This document shows positions 1 to 10,449 of a stretch of DNA of 64,000 bases, piece by piece. Origin of the DNA: Toxorhynchites rutilus septentrionalis (Eukaryota > Arthropoda > Insecta > Diptera > Culicidae); the NCBI RefSeq assembly GCF_029784135.1, contig NC_073746.1, positions 259,260,994 to 259,324,993 of the forward strand, in the 5' to 3' direction. Each line of letters opens with the position of its first letter. The first letter of the stretch is position 1. The notes under the pieces were generated by a model that was given only the letters and a program-made list of their open reading frames with translations, had not been told where the DNA came from and did not search any database. The translations under genes and the position numbers were made by a program.

Positions 1-590
1 TTGCTACTGTTTTCGAGGTTGTTGATATTAACAAAAAGATTTTATTTCGCTTGTTTAGTCACCAAGAAAGTAAATGTCGTTCTGGAGTTATGTATGTGAT
101 TAGGTTTCGCTTACCAGTAGCAAACATTCCTCCACTAAGGGTGCCAGCTGTTTCGGTATGCATGCTATGGCGAACGCTTGTTTGGCGCTTGGTTTACGTT
201 ATACGAACGATGCCTAGAGGTGCGATTGCTTTGAGGCAACACTAAATAACATGTAGCATGATATTTGATACTTGCAATTGTTATTATTGTTGTTTCCATG
301 CGGTGCCAAAGATATATTGATGTGGTTATGAGATGTGGAATAATGGTGCTGGTGCAACATGTATATAATCGACTGTAGCCGAGTCTATGTCAATTGCGGA
401 AAAGGCCACCGGAATAGCGTTCGAGGTAAATTTTCAATGTATTGACATGAAATAAACGTTCATACATACGTTCAGCTAGTGTATTGTTTTGCGAGGGCAA
501 GAATGAATCATCAATCATTTATCGTCAATTGATTCTACAATGAAAAACAATTTCAAAGATTATTCTACTAAGCAGTTGTTTCGAAAATTT
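1..590. other. Unassigned AT-rich sequence
   Basis: I see no recognisable coding similarity, LTR or terminal inverted repeat. The short reading frames here look like chance frames. It may be host intergenic or intronic DNA. Confidence 0.4.
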
Positions 591-810
591 CACAGCATTA
601 TAGAATAATGTCCGAAGGTATAAACAAGCGACTTATATAAAATAACAGCGTAGTTCTACGTCAACAATGCGGACGTATCTTGGACACAAAACGCGCGGAC
701 CCGCTGAAAAATTTATCATTCTTTTTCAAACCGTAAATCAGTGTGGTTGTATGGCATCGTTTCACATCGCATCGCATCAAATCAACAAAGCAACACAAGC
801 AGTAACGTTG

Positions 811-1040
811 ACGTGTGGACGTGACAAAGGAGGACAAGTTAAGGGAAAGGCAAAGCCCCCCTTGAACCGTGCAGGTCTGCAGTTCCCCGTTGGTCGCATT
901 CACTGATTGCTCCGCAAGGGTAACTAGGCCGAATGGATTGGTGCCGGAGCACCAGTATACCTAACAGCGGTTAAGAGATTCGGCCGCCGGAGTGCTCGAG
1001 TTGGCTTGCAAAACTGCTCACGACAATAAGAAAACCCGCC
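811..1040 (+). pseudogene. Histone H2A pseudogene, copy A (truncated)
   Basis: The frame starting at 811 reads [13 protein letters not shown] then [13 protein letters not shown], which matches the N-terminus of histone H2A, the core nucleosome protein. The start codon is ACG instead of ATG. In-frame stops follow at the Arg after GRIH and in the GNY region, and a small deletion shifts the frame before the block equivalent to LAAEVLELAG-ARDNKKTR. After KKTR (about 1040) the remaining H2A C-terminal half, including the IIPRHLQLAI helix, is absent and replaced by unrelated sequence that copy B shares. Many changes look like CpG decay. It cannot make H2A. Confidence 0.85.
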
Positions 1041-1184
1041 TACAGAACATACCACATTCGGTTCGATGGCAACAACTAGTCTCAGCGAGTGGCAAACGCA
1101 ATCGCAAAACGGCAGCAGGTAGAAGAAGGAAAAAGTTTGTTTATACACACTGCTTTGGTGGCAAAACCAGCCACCGTAAAACAC

Positions 1185-1200
1185 GGCGCTTTTCAGGGCC
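1185..1200 (+). terminator. Histone-type 3' stem-loop (degenerate)
   Basis: GGCGCTTTTCAGGGCC has a 6-bp stem with one mismatch and the TTTC loop typical of replication-dependent histone mRNA 3' ends, where SLBP binds. A purine-rich stretch about 20 bases downstream (AAAGAAGAG) resembles the histone downstream element that pairs with U7 snRNA. Confidence 0.7.
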
Positions 1201-1430
1201 ATTAAACCTTCCAAAGAAGAGTTATTAAAAGTTATTCACAATACCAATGCATTCTAAAGTGACATAATATGACATATAAAATGAACTGATTGTTTTTTTC
1301 ATGCTTGTTTTTGAATTTATTGGTGGTTGGGGTCTTTTAAATTGATCATTCAGTTTTCACAAACCCATACATGGTTTCCGAATTAAAAGTGGCTTCAAAA
1401 TACAACACATTGTATGCAGGATGGCATTAA

Positions 1431-1970
1431 CGAATTTTCTCGGTAGCAAGAACTGCTTTCTTTGGTTGATAACTGATTTTGAAAATTGACTGACGTTACA
1501 TCTGCCTCGTATAGAAACATAACTAAGGAGCAATACGATGAGCTATGCATTTCCTGCTGCTCTGTTCTTATTTTAAAGGACTTTAATCCGAAGGTCATCC
1601 GTCCCTGTATTTACAGTTGGTTCTTCAGCTATAAGCGCTCGTCTATTTCTCAACAGATCGGAGAGTTCGTCTCCAAAACTTCAGTTCATTTCCATTTTTA
1701 TTTACTTTGTTTGCGGGGATACAAATCTTACAATTCATTCGTTTCCGAAACCACAGTTTAAGGTACGGTAATGTGCTCAATAGTGAAATATATGATAGTG
1801 AATGAGCTGATGACCACCTATGCATTCCCTATAACAGCCATCATTTTGATTGTACGATATGTGCATACGCCAAAAGATGCCCGGCGTTGTACATTTAATA
1901 AGTACAAAGCCTTCACAAAAAAATCAAGAATCAACTATAAGAGAGTGAGAACAAAATGAGAAAGTTTGTA
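1431..1970. other. Unassigned sequence between histone-linked repeats
   Basis: Two overlapping frames occur near 1486-1825, but neither resembles a known family. I see no terminal repeats. Confidence 0.35.
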
Positions 1971-1975
1971 AAAAA

Positions 1976-2200
1976 AAACGCAAAAACACAACACCAAAGG
2001 TTCTTTTCAGAACTCCCAACATGTTCATAAAGAGTAAACAGTAAACTAATCCATATTTCAGGTAGACAGGTAGGTATTCACGTAGGAGAAGAAAATAAAA
2101 CAATATATTTAAAATATATATTTAGAAAAAGCTGTCTGCTTTGTATAGTCCTACGTCACTCCGGTTATGTCCCCGACATTACCCACTCGTCTTTTTGTTC
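1976..2200 (+). repeat. Histone 3'-end repeat fragment, copy 1
   Basis: It is nearly identical to 13146-13360. It carries a histone-type stem-loop at 1999-2014 (GGTTCTTTTCAGAACT), a downstream AAAGAGTAAAC block, a shared spacer and a right border TAGTCCTACGTCACTCCGG. The border is the reverse complement of the GACGTAGGACTA motif that begins copy B. It has no coding part. Confidence 0.65.
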
Positions 2201-2353
2201 TTACTTTTATTACTCAGTGTTATCCCTTGAAATCACTAAAAATGCATCTCTTGATATAAATGAGAACAGAACAAAACGTATAGGAGAAGTGTGTAATACG
2301 CACCCCCTAAGCGAGAATGGATTTATCTTTACCGTGCTCTTTAAATTTAAGGT

Positions 2354-2739
2354 TGTTCGCGACACTGTTTCGCCGAAATCTCGCACAATCCGAGAACTTT
2401 AAAATAAAATAACTTTCCGACTATCGAATTTCGGACGAGAGATAACTCGCGGAACTTGCGGATAAAATTGAGATTTGAAAGTAAAACTCGTGGATAGATG
2501 TTTAATACTCCGAGGCTATATTCCAACTGATTTTACCATTCTCATTTATTGCCTTCATGGCCTTTATATATGTGTGTGAAACAATAGTTAGTAAAGTGGT
2601 AATAGATTACTTCCTGTTACAGTATTTGAACTGTGTATACGTATACTATGTAAACTGTGGTAATGGGTAGTGGGATTCTAGTGTCCTACAGTTTGAATTT
2701 ACATTAATAGAATTACATAAATATTTCTCTTCTGAGACA
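2354..2739 (-). repeat. BEL-1 3' LTR
   Basis: This 386-bp direct repeat matches 8384-8769 with one substitution. On the minus strand it starts TGTCTCAGAAG and ends GCGAACA. The target duplication AAGGT lies just outside at 2349-2353. Confidence 0.95.
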
Positions 2740-2766
2740 CACACGGCCCCGTTGAAACGGTCCGTT

Positions 2767-3903
2767 TCAACCTTGCTGCTCTGGTAGTTGCTTATCTGTT
2801 GGTTGTTGATCTTCAGTATTGGCAGCATCGTCTGTGGCATCTATTGGTAGTACACTGATCTCCGTCACAGCTCGTTTGTAGTGTCCATGACTCGTCCGCA
2901 CGAGAACCACTCTAACTAGTCCGTCTTGGCCGGCGTACGTTTCCACGATTTTGCCAAGATTCCACAAGAATGGAGGAAGATTACTCTGCTTCAGCAAGAC
3001 TAAGGCTCCCACCTGAATGTTCGTGGTTGCCCTTTTCCACTTTGAGCGTTGATGAAGCTGACTGACGTAGTCTCTGGACCACCGATTCCAGAAATCCTGT
3101 ACAGAGCGTCGCATTGTCTGTAAACGAGAAAGTCGATTCGTGTTTATATTAGTGACATCAGGTTCTGGAATCGAAAACATTGGTTCTCCAATTAAAAAAT
3201 GACCGGGCGTCAAAACAGCAAGGTCATCTGGGTGGTCCGTTAAGGGTGTGAGAGGCCGGGAGTTCAGGATGCCTTCAATATGGATAGTTGCCGTGGAAAA
3301 TTCGTCCAAAGTGTAAGAATGTCCACCAAAAATACGACGAAAGTGAAATTTAAATGATTTCACTCCGGCCTCCCACAAACCCCCGAAGTGCGGGGAACGA
3401 GCCGGAATGAAGAAGAAGTTTATCCCAGAATCGACGCAATAATTCTTCCATTCATTCGACTTGAACTGGTCGAGGTACTGCCGACGTAACGTAGCCAATT
3501 CGCGATCAGCTCCGACGAAAGCTGTCGCGTTATCACAATGTAGCTCGATTAACCGCCCGCGTCGAGCTACGAACCGTTTGATAGCATTGATACATGCGGC
3601 CGTCGTGAGGTCGGGAACGATCTCGAAATGTACCGCTTTAACCGCCAGGCAAACGAAAACCGCCACGTACATTTTTATGCTCGCCCCCCTTCCATACAGC
3701 GGACGAACATTGAATGGCCCGCAGTAGTCAAGTCCTGTTTTCGAAAATACTCGCGATGGGATTACTCTGGCTGCTGGTAGTGGTGCCATTTGCTGGTGGC
3801 ACTCGGTGGGTCGACAACGAAAACAGGTGATGCAATTACGAACCACCTTCCGAACCAAGTCTCTACCTCGCAGAGGCCAGAATCTCTGGCGCATTGTCGC
3901 CAA
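2767..3903 (-). pseudogene. BEL-1 integrase core and C-terminal region
   Basis: This 378-residue frame is the DDE integrase of a BEL/Pao Pol, which inserts the cDNA into the genome. It opens with RQRFWPLRGRDLVRKVVRNC and CITCFRC, the last part of the zinc-binding region. The first catalytic Asp lies in TGLDYCGPF, the second in HCDNATAF, and the Glu in GGLWEAGVKS. LNSRPLTPL and LTPGHFLIG follow, both typical of BEL integrases, then a Trp/Lys-rich C-terminal DUF5641-like segment. It is separated from the upstream zinc-binding piece by a frameshift near 3910. The integrase core looks intact, but it cannot be read from Gag-Pol in this copy. Confidence 0.9.
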
Positions 3904-3904
3904 T

Positions 3905-4080
3905 AATAAAGATGACCGGAATGCGCCGTCCTCAAGTGTAGAGAATGTGCGATCAAAAAACTCAAACGGTGATTTGCTGGCAAAATCAGTGGATACCTAG
4001 AATCATATGGACCAGCAGTATTACTCAATCGTCCGTTAATGCGTAAAATATCATAATTATCGAGAAATAAGTTCAAATTT
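3905..4080 (-). pseudogene. BEL-1 integrase zinc-binding region, out of frame
   Basis: The minus frame at 4076 reads LDNYDILRINGRLSNTA and later SLHLRTAHSGH, the BEL integrase N-terminal zinc-binding domain (integrase_H2C2 type). It is in a different frame from both neighbours. About 100 or more residues that normally join RNase H to this point are missing at about 4080, and a 1-base shift near 3910 separates it from the integrase core. These two lesions make the element non-autonomous. Confidence 0.8.
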
Positions 4081-4081
4081 C

Positions 4082-7000
4082 TTAGAGGTGATTTGGTATC
4101 AAATTCAATTGGGTGAGATGTGTCGAGTTTGTTTCGTTTAAGTTGAACTCCGAAAATCGCTCGAAGATGGAATCATCAATTTCCACTGCTGCTAACACGA
4201 CAATTGGACGTTTCTCCTGCTCGATGTCGCTGGAAGAAGAGATTAATGGTGGGATTGTTGGCCATGTATCTGCAGGTTGTGTGAGGAATGGTGGCCCATG
4301 CCACCACAAAGAATCATTAATAATTTTACTTGGTTGAGTACCTCTGGATATGCGATCCGCTGGATTGAGCTCAGAAGAGACGTAATTCCACGTAGCACCT
4401 CTGGTAAGGCGCTGAATCTCTGCTATACGATTCGATACAAACACTTTCCATTCGTGTGGTGGTGAACGAATCCAGTGGAGAACAACTGTGCTGTCTGTCC
4501 AAAAAACTACTGAGTTCGAAAAGTCTGTATTCGTTATCAGATTGTACACCAATTGGCTACCCAATACTGCAGCACACAACTCCAGCCTGGGTATGGATAA
4601 ACCGCGAAGAGGAGCAACTCTCGACTTCGCTATCAGGAGCCGGTTTTCTTCGGCATCCGATCCGACGACATACACACAGCATCCATAACCTCTCGATGAT
4701 GCATCACAAAAGCAGTGCAATTTATACTCTCGACGGTTCTCAGGAAACACGCACCTTGGTACGGTGATCTGTTTTAGTTGTTCCAATTCATCACGGAAAG
4801 CTTGCCACCACCGATTTTCATGCGCTGGTAATTGTTCATCCCAATCCAGCCGTTTCGCCCACAATCCTTGCACGAATATTCTGGCACTGATTACGACTGG
4901 CCCCAAAAGGCCAAGAGGGTCGAACAACCTCGACATTTCGGACACTACAGTACGCTTGGTGATAACATCGAGCTTCTGTAGAGAAGGCACCTGGAATCCA
5001 AATCGATCGGTTCTCGGATTCCACAATAATCCAAGGGCTTTCGTGATCGTACTGCGACCAATTTCCAACTGGGGAGAAGTCCCCCAAAATTCTTGGGGAA
5101 TGTGCTGCAACACACTCGGATCATTGGCACACCATTTTCGAAGAGTGAATCCTCCTTGAGCAAGAAGATCCTGTAATTGACGACAGGTCTCAGCAACTTC
5201 TTCGATATTATCTCCTCCTGCCAGGACGTCGTCGACGTAAAATCGTTTCGTGACTACGAATGCAGCAAGTGGATATCGATCTCCTTCGTCCTCAGCGAGC
5301 TTGTTCAATACACGTGCTGCTTGGTATGGTGAACATGCGAGTCCATATGTTACGGTCTTCAATTGGTACAGCTTCAGTGGCAGCGTAGAGCTCGACCTCC
5401 AAACGACCTTCAAAAATTTTCGATCGTCTGGGTGCGTCCACACTTGCCTGAACATTTTCTCGGCATCAGCTGAGAACACGTACCGTGGGATCCGAAAGTT
5501 GACGACCGTTGCAAGTAAGGTTGGCTGAACAGTGGGTCTAGTAAACAGGATTTCGTTCAGTGAGAGTTGACCGTGAGATTTACTGCTAGCATCAAAAACG
5601 ACCCTCGTTTTCGTCGTTGTGCTATCAGGCCGACGGATAGCATGATGAGGGAGACAGAACTGCGGGCCCGCGACAAGAGAACATTCCTCCATATGCCCCA
5701 TCTGTATGTACTCCTCCATAAATTTCGTATATTCTTCCCGGAGCGTATTGTCCACAGCAAAACGTTTTTCCATCATCGAGAATCTGTTTACAGCTGACCT
5801 GTAGGAATCGCCAAGAAGTGAAATTAGAGATTCCCTCAGCGGTAGCCGCACCGTATACCGTCCAGTTTCATCTCGCGTCACAGTGCGTTGGAAGTGATCT
5901 TCGACGTACTGCTCTTCTTGGGTTAGCGTCTTTCCCTCGTCGAAATCCTCAACCTCCCACATACGTTCGAGTTGGGAGTTGAGATCTTGATCGGTGGTCA
6001 CGTGGCACACAACCGTTTCGTCCTTCTGGATTGCAGCCTTTCCAGAGATAACGTATCCAAATACGGTTTTCTGTAGAATAGGACATTGATCAGTTAGCGT
6101 TATTTGTTGCGACTCGAGAAGAGTGTAAAATAGTTCCGCCCCTATAATCAGGTCGATCCCATGACAAATATTGAATCTCGGATCAGCTAACGGCAAGTTA
6201 CGAGGGACATTCCACCGAGAAATATCGACACTACGACTGGGGAGGTTAACGGTAAGTTTCGGCAATACCAAACATGGCAGTTGCTCTTCGAATCCCCCAA
6301 AACGTGATGCAAGCATAACATTAACTTTGAAATGGACGCTCACAGTTGCTTGTCCGATCCCACTGACAGGAAGATTGATACGGGTTCGCTTTAGATTCAA
6401 CTTCTGACAAAGTGTTTCAGAAATGAAGTTGGACTGTGAACCACTGTCCAAAAGAGCCCGCGCAAAGTGATAGCAGTTATTCACATCGCGCACACGAATG
6501 ACGGCTGTTGATAAAAATACTGTGATTTCACGTCCATTGCATGATTGTGTAAAAGAGGTGGCATGTTCCTGAGGGCAATATGGAAGATGTTCATTCTCGA
6601 GATTACCGAACGAACCTACCGACGACGAAGAAGGGGGGTCAGCAGTAACGACAGACGACGGATTGGTTTCAGATATCGACGCGATTGCCTGGGGTACCGA
6701 ACGTGACAACACCTCCGGTGGTGCTTGCGCGACCGAGTACGAAATTCCTGCTCGAGATTTGGTCGACAATGCAGCAAAAATAACGGTGCACGCTTGGGAC
6801 GTGCTGGGTGATTGTTCAACATCCGTCGCATCAACTACTGACGATGCTGACATCAACGGTGGAAGATGGAGCAGGCTATGATGTCTTTTTCCACATGTTC
6901 TGCACATACTGCTCCTACAATCCTTTGCGATGTGTCCGCTCCGTAAGCAATTGATACATAGTCGGTGTCGTTTAGCGAAATCAAGCCGATTGTTAGGTGA

Positions 7001-8089
7001 TAACATCAGAAACGTCTCACACTGGATCAAAGGATGTACTTGTTTGCAACTCAAACACTTATTTACTTTTTCAGAGGCCACGTGGGAGGAGGAAGGTTTT
7101 CCTCTATAAGATTTTACAGACACACTACTGGATGGAATACATGTAGATTTACATTTCTGTAGTGTGCGAGATCTTTTATGCATAAAATCGAGGAGATCTT
7201 CATATTTCGGTTTTTCTTCCTCCTTACACTGACTCTCCCAAGCCATCAGTGATTTCTCATCTAACAGACTACTTAGACGTTCCACTAGGAAGGAGTTCCA
7301 ATGAGCATTTCCTTCCTCGAGCTTATTGAGAATTCCGACATGACGATTGAACTCATCAGCTAACTCAGCCAATGCCGATGAAGACTCCTTCTTTATGGAA
7401 TTAATTTTCAAGATGGCAGACATGTGCTGTTTGATAAGAAAATTCGTGTTCTCATAACGGTCGCATACCGTCTTCCAAGCTATCAAGTAGTTGTCTCCAG
7501 TAATCGAAAAGGATGAAATCAAGCGAGAAGCTTCACCCTTGAGCGAACCACGCAAGTAATGGAGTTTTTGAACGTTCGAGAGTTGGGTGTTACAATGAAT
7601 TACGGATTTGAACAAATCGTAGAACTCTATCCACTCTTCCGGATGACCGCGGAATTCCGGTATCTTCAATTCAGGAAGTTTAACGGACATGGTTTGAGGA
7701 GCAGGGGGTAAAAACGAGGGCTGTCTAACGGTTGGTGTGGGATCACGTTGGGGAAGTTTCCTAACTAGAGCTGCCTTCAGTTCAAAGTAATGATTTTGAA
7801 ATCGTTGGCGAGTTTCCGAGAATTCTTGTTCCTCATCCTCAATTACTTCGATTTCATCTTGGACAACCTCAAACTTTTCCCAGAGCTCATCAAGTCGCTC
7901 TATTCTAATCGCCACCTGGTCAACTTGGGTCACTTCGAAATCGTCGTTAAAGGTCTGAATCAATTCAGCCGATCCAAGAATATTACTTCTACGTCGTAAA
8001 AGAGTTTTATGATGGAGGGAGCCCTTCCTCAAAGTTGATTTCCTGGGCAGTGTCATCGCCAATGATCCAACAAGATAAGATGTACCCAC
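4082..8089 (-). CDS. BEL-1 Gag-protease-RT-RNase H polyprotein
   Basis: This 1,335-residue frame is uninterrupted. Residues about 130-300 form the DUF1759 Gag region (KLPELKIPEFRGHPEEW). Zinc knuckles follow near 345-410 (CINCLRSGHIAKDC, CRTCGKRHHSLLH). The aspartic protease active site is ALLDSGSQSNF near 548. The reverse transcriptase has VVFDAS near 832 and the YVDD catalytic motif at about 951-954. RNase H residues are CDAS near 1129, RLELCAA near 1170 and WTDST near 1198. It ends prematurely at NLIPNHL where the integrase should follow. The first Met is at 8089. A second Met (MTLPRKS, about residue 12) is an equally likely start. Confidence 0.93.
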   Translation of the reverse strand: MGTSYLVGSLAMTLPRKSTLRKGSLHHKTLLRRRSNILGSAELIQTFNDDFEVTQVDQVAIRIERLDELWEKFEVVQDEIEVIEDEEQEFSETRQRFQNHYFELKAALVRKLPQRDPTPTVRQPSFLPPAPQTMSVKLPELKIPEFRGHPEEWIEFYDLFKSVIHCNTQLSNVQKLHYLRGSLKGEASRLISSFSITGDNYLIAWKTVCDRYENTNFLIKQHMSAILKINSIKKESSSALAELADEFNRHVGILNKLEEGNAHWNSFLVERLSSLLDEKSLMAWESQCKEEEKPKYEDLLDFMHKRSRTLQKCKSTCIPSSSVSVKSYRGKPSSSHVASEKVNKCLSCKQVHPLIQCETFLMLSPNNRLDFAKRHRLCINCLRSGHIAKDCRSSMCRTCGKRHHSLLHLPPLMSASSVVDATDVEQSPSTSQACTVIFAALSTKSRAGISYSVAQAPPEVLSRSVPQAIASISETNPSSVVTADPPSSSSVGSFGNLENEHLPYCPQEHATSFTQSCNGREITVFLSTAVIRVRDVNNCYHFARALLDSGSQSNFISETLCQKLNLKRTRINLPVSGIGQATVSVHFKVNVMLASRFGGFEEQLPCLVLPKLTVNLPSRSVDISRWNVPRNLPLADPRFNICHGIDLIIGAELFYTLLESQQITLTDQCPILQKTVFGYVISGKAAIQKDETVVCHVTTDQDLNSQLERMWEVEDFDEGKTLTQEEQYVEDHFQRTVTRDETGRYTVRLPLRESLISLLGDSYRSAVNRFSMMEKRFAVDNTLREEYTKFMEEYIQMGHMEECSLVAGPQFCLPHHAIRRPDSTTTKTRVVFDASSKSHGQLSLNEILFTRPTVQPTLLATVVNFRIPRYVFSADAEKMFRQVWTHPDDRKFLKVVWRSSSTLPLKLYQLKTVTYGLACSPYQAARVLNKLAEDEGDRYPLAAFVVTKRFYVDDVLAGGDNIEEVAETCRQLQDLLAQGGFTLRKWCANDPSVLQHIPQEFWGTSPQLEIGRSTITKALGLLWNPRTDRFGFQVPSLQKLDVITKRTVVSEMSRLFDPLGLLGPVVISARIFVQGLWAKRLDWDEQLPAHENRWWQAFRDELEQLKQITVPRCVFPENRREYKLHCFCDASSRGYGCCVYVVGSDAEENRLLIAKSRVAPLRGLSIPRLELCAAVLGSQLVYNLITNTDFSNSVVFWTDSTVVLHWIRSPPHEWKVFVSNRIAEIQRLTRGATWNYVSSELNPADRISRGTQPSKIINDSLWWHGPPFLTQPADTWPTIPPLISSSSDIEQEKRPIVVLAAVEIDDSIFERFSEFNLNETNSTHLTQLNLIPNHL

Positions 8090-8360
8090 CTGCTATTACC
8101 AGTTTGCTTACGATTCACTCGACCACGTGCCTCTGTTAACCTCAATTTCCAAGCTGGCTCCGGATTCGGGATTTCGACGACGTCCTTTTGGATTCCGTGA
8201 TACCTTCTGCTACTGACGACAAATGTGCTGACCTCGACGACGAAGCAGTTGATTTTATTGCGATCAGCACAAATCGACAATTGATTCGACAGGATGGCAC
8301 TCAACTCAGTAACACGTGGACACACGTTTCCAATTATCCTTTGTTAAAGGGGATATCGAA
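8090..8360 (-). other. BEL-1 5' leader
   Basis: This is the untranslated stretch between the primer-binding site and the Gag start. A 90-residue minus frame covers much of it but resembles no Gag domain, so I treat it as leader. Confidence 0.5.
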
Positions 8361-8378
8361 TCCCGGGTTTCGGCACCA
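8361..8378 (-). promoter_or_regulatory. BEL-1 primer-binding site (tRNA-Phe type)
   Basis: On the minus strand TGGTGCCGAAACCCGGGA lies five bases inside the 5' LTR. The plus strand reads like the 3' end of animal tRNA-Phe with its CCA. It would prime minus-strand cDNA synthesis. Confidence 0.8.
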
Positions 8379-8383
8379 TTAAT

Positions 8384-8769
8384 TGTTCGCGACACTGTTT
8401 CGCCGAAATCTCGCACAATCCGAGAACTTTAAAATAAAATAACTTTCCGACTATCGAATTTCGGACGAGAGATAACTCGCGGAACTTGCGGATAAAATTG
8501 AGATTTGAAAGTAAAACTCGTGGATAGATGTTTAATACTCCGAGGCTATATTCCAACTGATTTTACCATTCTCATTTATTGCCTTCATGGCCTTTATATA
8601 TGTGTGTGAAACAATAGTTAGTAAAGTGGTAATATATTACTTCCTGTTACAGTATTTGAACTGTGTATACGTATACTATGTAAACTGTGGTAATGGGTAG
8701 TGGGATTCTAGTGTCCTACAGTTTGAATTTACATTAATAGAATTACATAAATATTTCTCTTCTGAGACA
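8384..8769 (-). repeat. BEL-1 5' LTR
   Basis: This is the partner of 2354-2739. The target duplication AAGGT follows at 8770-8774. Confidence 0.95.
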
Positions 8770-8774
8770 AAGGT

Positions 8775-10170
8775 AAAACCTACGTCAGTACGTAGATTAG
8801 TTAACCCTCCGTCACCTGATCGTTCCTGTAATCGTTCTGTATTTTAGATACTGATTAACAAAAGTGCTACGAATTTTATTTTGTGAGGCGCCCAAATTCT
8901 AAATTTCCAATCATACGGTGTTAAATGGCCCAGCAGAAGTATAATATGCCCACGAGTTGTTTCTCTCAGCGACTATAGAGCTCAGAGAAACAGCTTGTAT
9001 GAATGAGAGATTCCTTCATGCCCACCAGCGAAGAGAAGAAATCGTTCCTTCGGTGAGCGTGTTCTCCCAGTATTCGTGCATTAATTCTCCAGTCCGCGCT
9101 CTTGTTTTCCTGCATTCTCTGAGCACATGATATAGATGCCAGATGTGAAATCATGTTTTCGTTTTGAAGACATTTAATTTTGTGAAAACATACTGAGGTC
9201 ATTTCAAAGTATGTGAAAACAATTTTTTGTGTGATTTATCGAACATGATTTAGAAATATCGTGATGGTTTGCTCATTTTTGTTCATTATGATTACATTTG
9301 AAGATATTTATTCGTGCCATGCAGAGATATTTGAAAAAATCATCTGGTATCCCTCATATACAAGCTATTTCTCTCGTGAGAATGTTATCCGGCCGAAAGC
9401 GAGCAAATTGCCCCGATTGAAAATTGCTTCCAAAGAAAATTATTTCTATTATTTTTTAAAGCATGTTACAAATGTAAAACTTGCATGGTAGGATTCTATC
9501 ATTGACTAGCACGTTTGCCTATATCCATTGCATTTCTATTCTTGCTGGTTTACGAGAAAATCAGGCAGGTCAAGTTGCCTGGCAGGCGCCATTTAGACAC
9601 ATCTCCTCTATCTGTGAAGTTTAATGTGAAGAACATATTTGTGATTTCAGACATGCTTCTGTTGCTGTTCTGACCTTTCTTCCATCGTTGTATTGGAAGG
9701 GTTTCCAGGGTTCTACGATGGAATGTTCTGAAGAACGAACTCCGTACCCTAAAAGTAAAATTTCTCAGGAAGGAAATCTCATTCCGGTATGTGTAGATAG
9801 AAACCGTCGAGCGATTTTCTTCTTCAAACACAAACACATCGAGGTATTCCATTGCTCTGCTGAGCGTCCTAGCGCCATATGATACACAGGTGCACCACGA
9901 GTGAGACTCGCTGTTGTAGGTGAAAGAGTCCAACATCGTGGCGGGCTCTCGAAAATTTTTATGAATCGTAGTATGCAATCTAAATTTCAAAAGACTGCAT
10001 AAGCATCATCAAACATACGAGTGATTCGCGGCTTGCAAATGTTGATATACATTCACAATAAATACAATATTTATCATTAGTAAATCAAGATATAAAGTTA
10101 GTAAGTAAATCAAATATTTTGTTGTAAATAAATGAGTATTTTTTTATTCTTATAAAACAGATTTTTCACT
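8775..10170. other. Unassigned sequence
   Basis: No coding similarity is visible. A roughly 80-bp segment near 9855-9925 (CTGAGCGTCCTAGCGC, GTGCACCACGAGTGAG) recurs at about 57260-57330, so at least that part belongs to a dispersed repeat. Confidence 0.4.
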
Positions 10171-10174
10171 ACAA

Positions 10175-10445
10175 TACCACAGTGAATCCTGATTGTTACT
10201 CTTTCACACTAACATTCCATGACAACCGCAGGGAAATCACACTATAGAGGCGAACCCTTTGGCCGCGAATATCATACTAACATTCCTCCCCTTTCCCTGA
10301 TGACTGCAAGGATGTGGCCGGCGTCGTCATAGACTATTGCTATTCACAAGCGTAATTCAGTGTGTTCTTTGTGCAGTTTTGCTGGTTCAGGCCATTTAGG
10401 GAGAGCAACTACGAAGTGTATAGTCTACTCTAGTTACCTCAAGCT
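10175..10445 (+). repeat. 5'-truncated copy of a non-LTR element 3' end
   Basis: It matches the last roughly 340 bp of the ends-only LINE at 26984-28629, from CAGTGAATCCTGATT through GCGAATATCATACTAAC and GGATGTGGCCGGCGTCG to GAGCAACTACGAA. It ends near CTCAAGC, the remnant of a CAAGCT tail. Truncation at the 5' side is typical of target-primed reverse transcription. Confidence 0.7.
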
Positions 10446-10449
10446 TATT

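Larger units (their letters stand above)
590..1430 (+). repeat. Histone-linked dispersed repeat, copy A
   Basis: This stretch has the same order of blocks as 11590-12770 and, in part, 35775-36610. It has a left border with a GTAGTTCTACGTCAACA motif near 651, a histone-type leader with repeated CATCGCATC/ACAACACAAGC words, a broken H2A reading frame, a histone-like 3' stem-loop at 1185-1200, and a roughly 200-bp tail with TTGGTGGTTGGGGTCTTT and AAAAGTGGCTTC. It is best read as an amplified histone gene unit, not a functional gene. How it moved is unknown. Confidence 0.65.
2354..8769 (-). mobile_element. BEL/Pao LTR retrotransposon BEL-1, young but defective
   Basis: A 6,416-bp element lies on the minus strand between 386-bp LTRs that begin TG and end CA. 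The 5-bp sequence AAGGT flanks it on both sides (2349-2353 and 8770-8774), which is a normal BEL target duplication. The two LTRs differ at one visible position (TAATAGATT versus TAATATATT), so the insertion is recent. The 5' LTR is the right-hand copy, followed on the minus strand by a tRNA-Phe-type primer-binding site, a leader, a long Gag-Pol frame and a separate integrase frame. A deletion and a frameshift break Pol. Confidence 0.95.

Noticed and set aside
811..1228. Functional histone H2A gene
   Set aside because: The start codon is lost, there are stops and a frameshift, and the C-terminal half is missing.
8053..8325. 90-codon minus frame as a separate BEL-1 protein
   Set aside because: It lies in the leader between primer site and Gag and matches no BEL domain.
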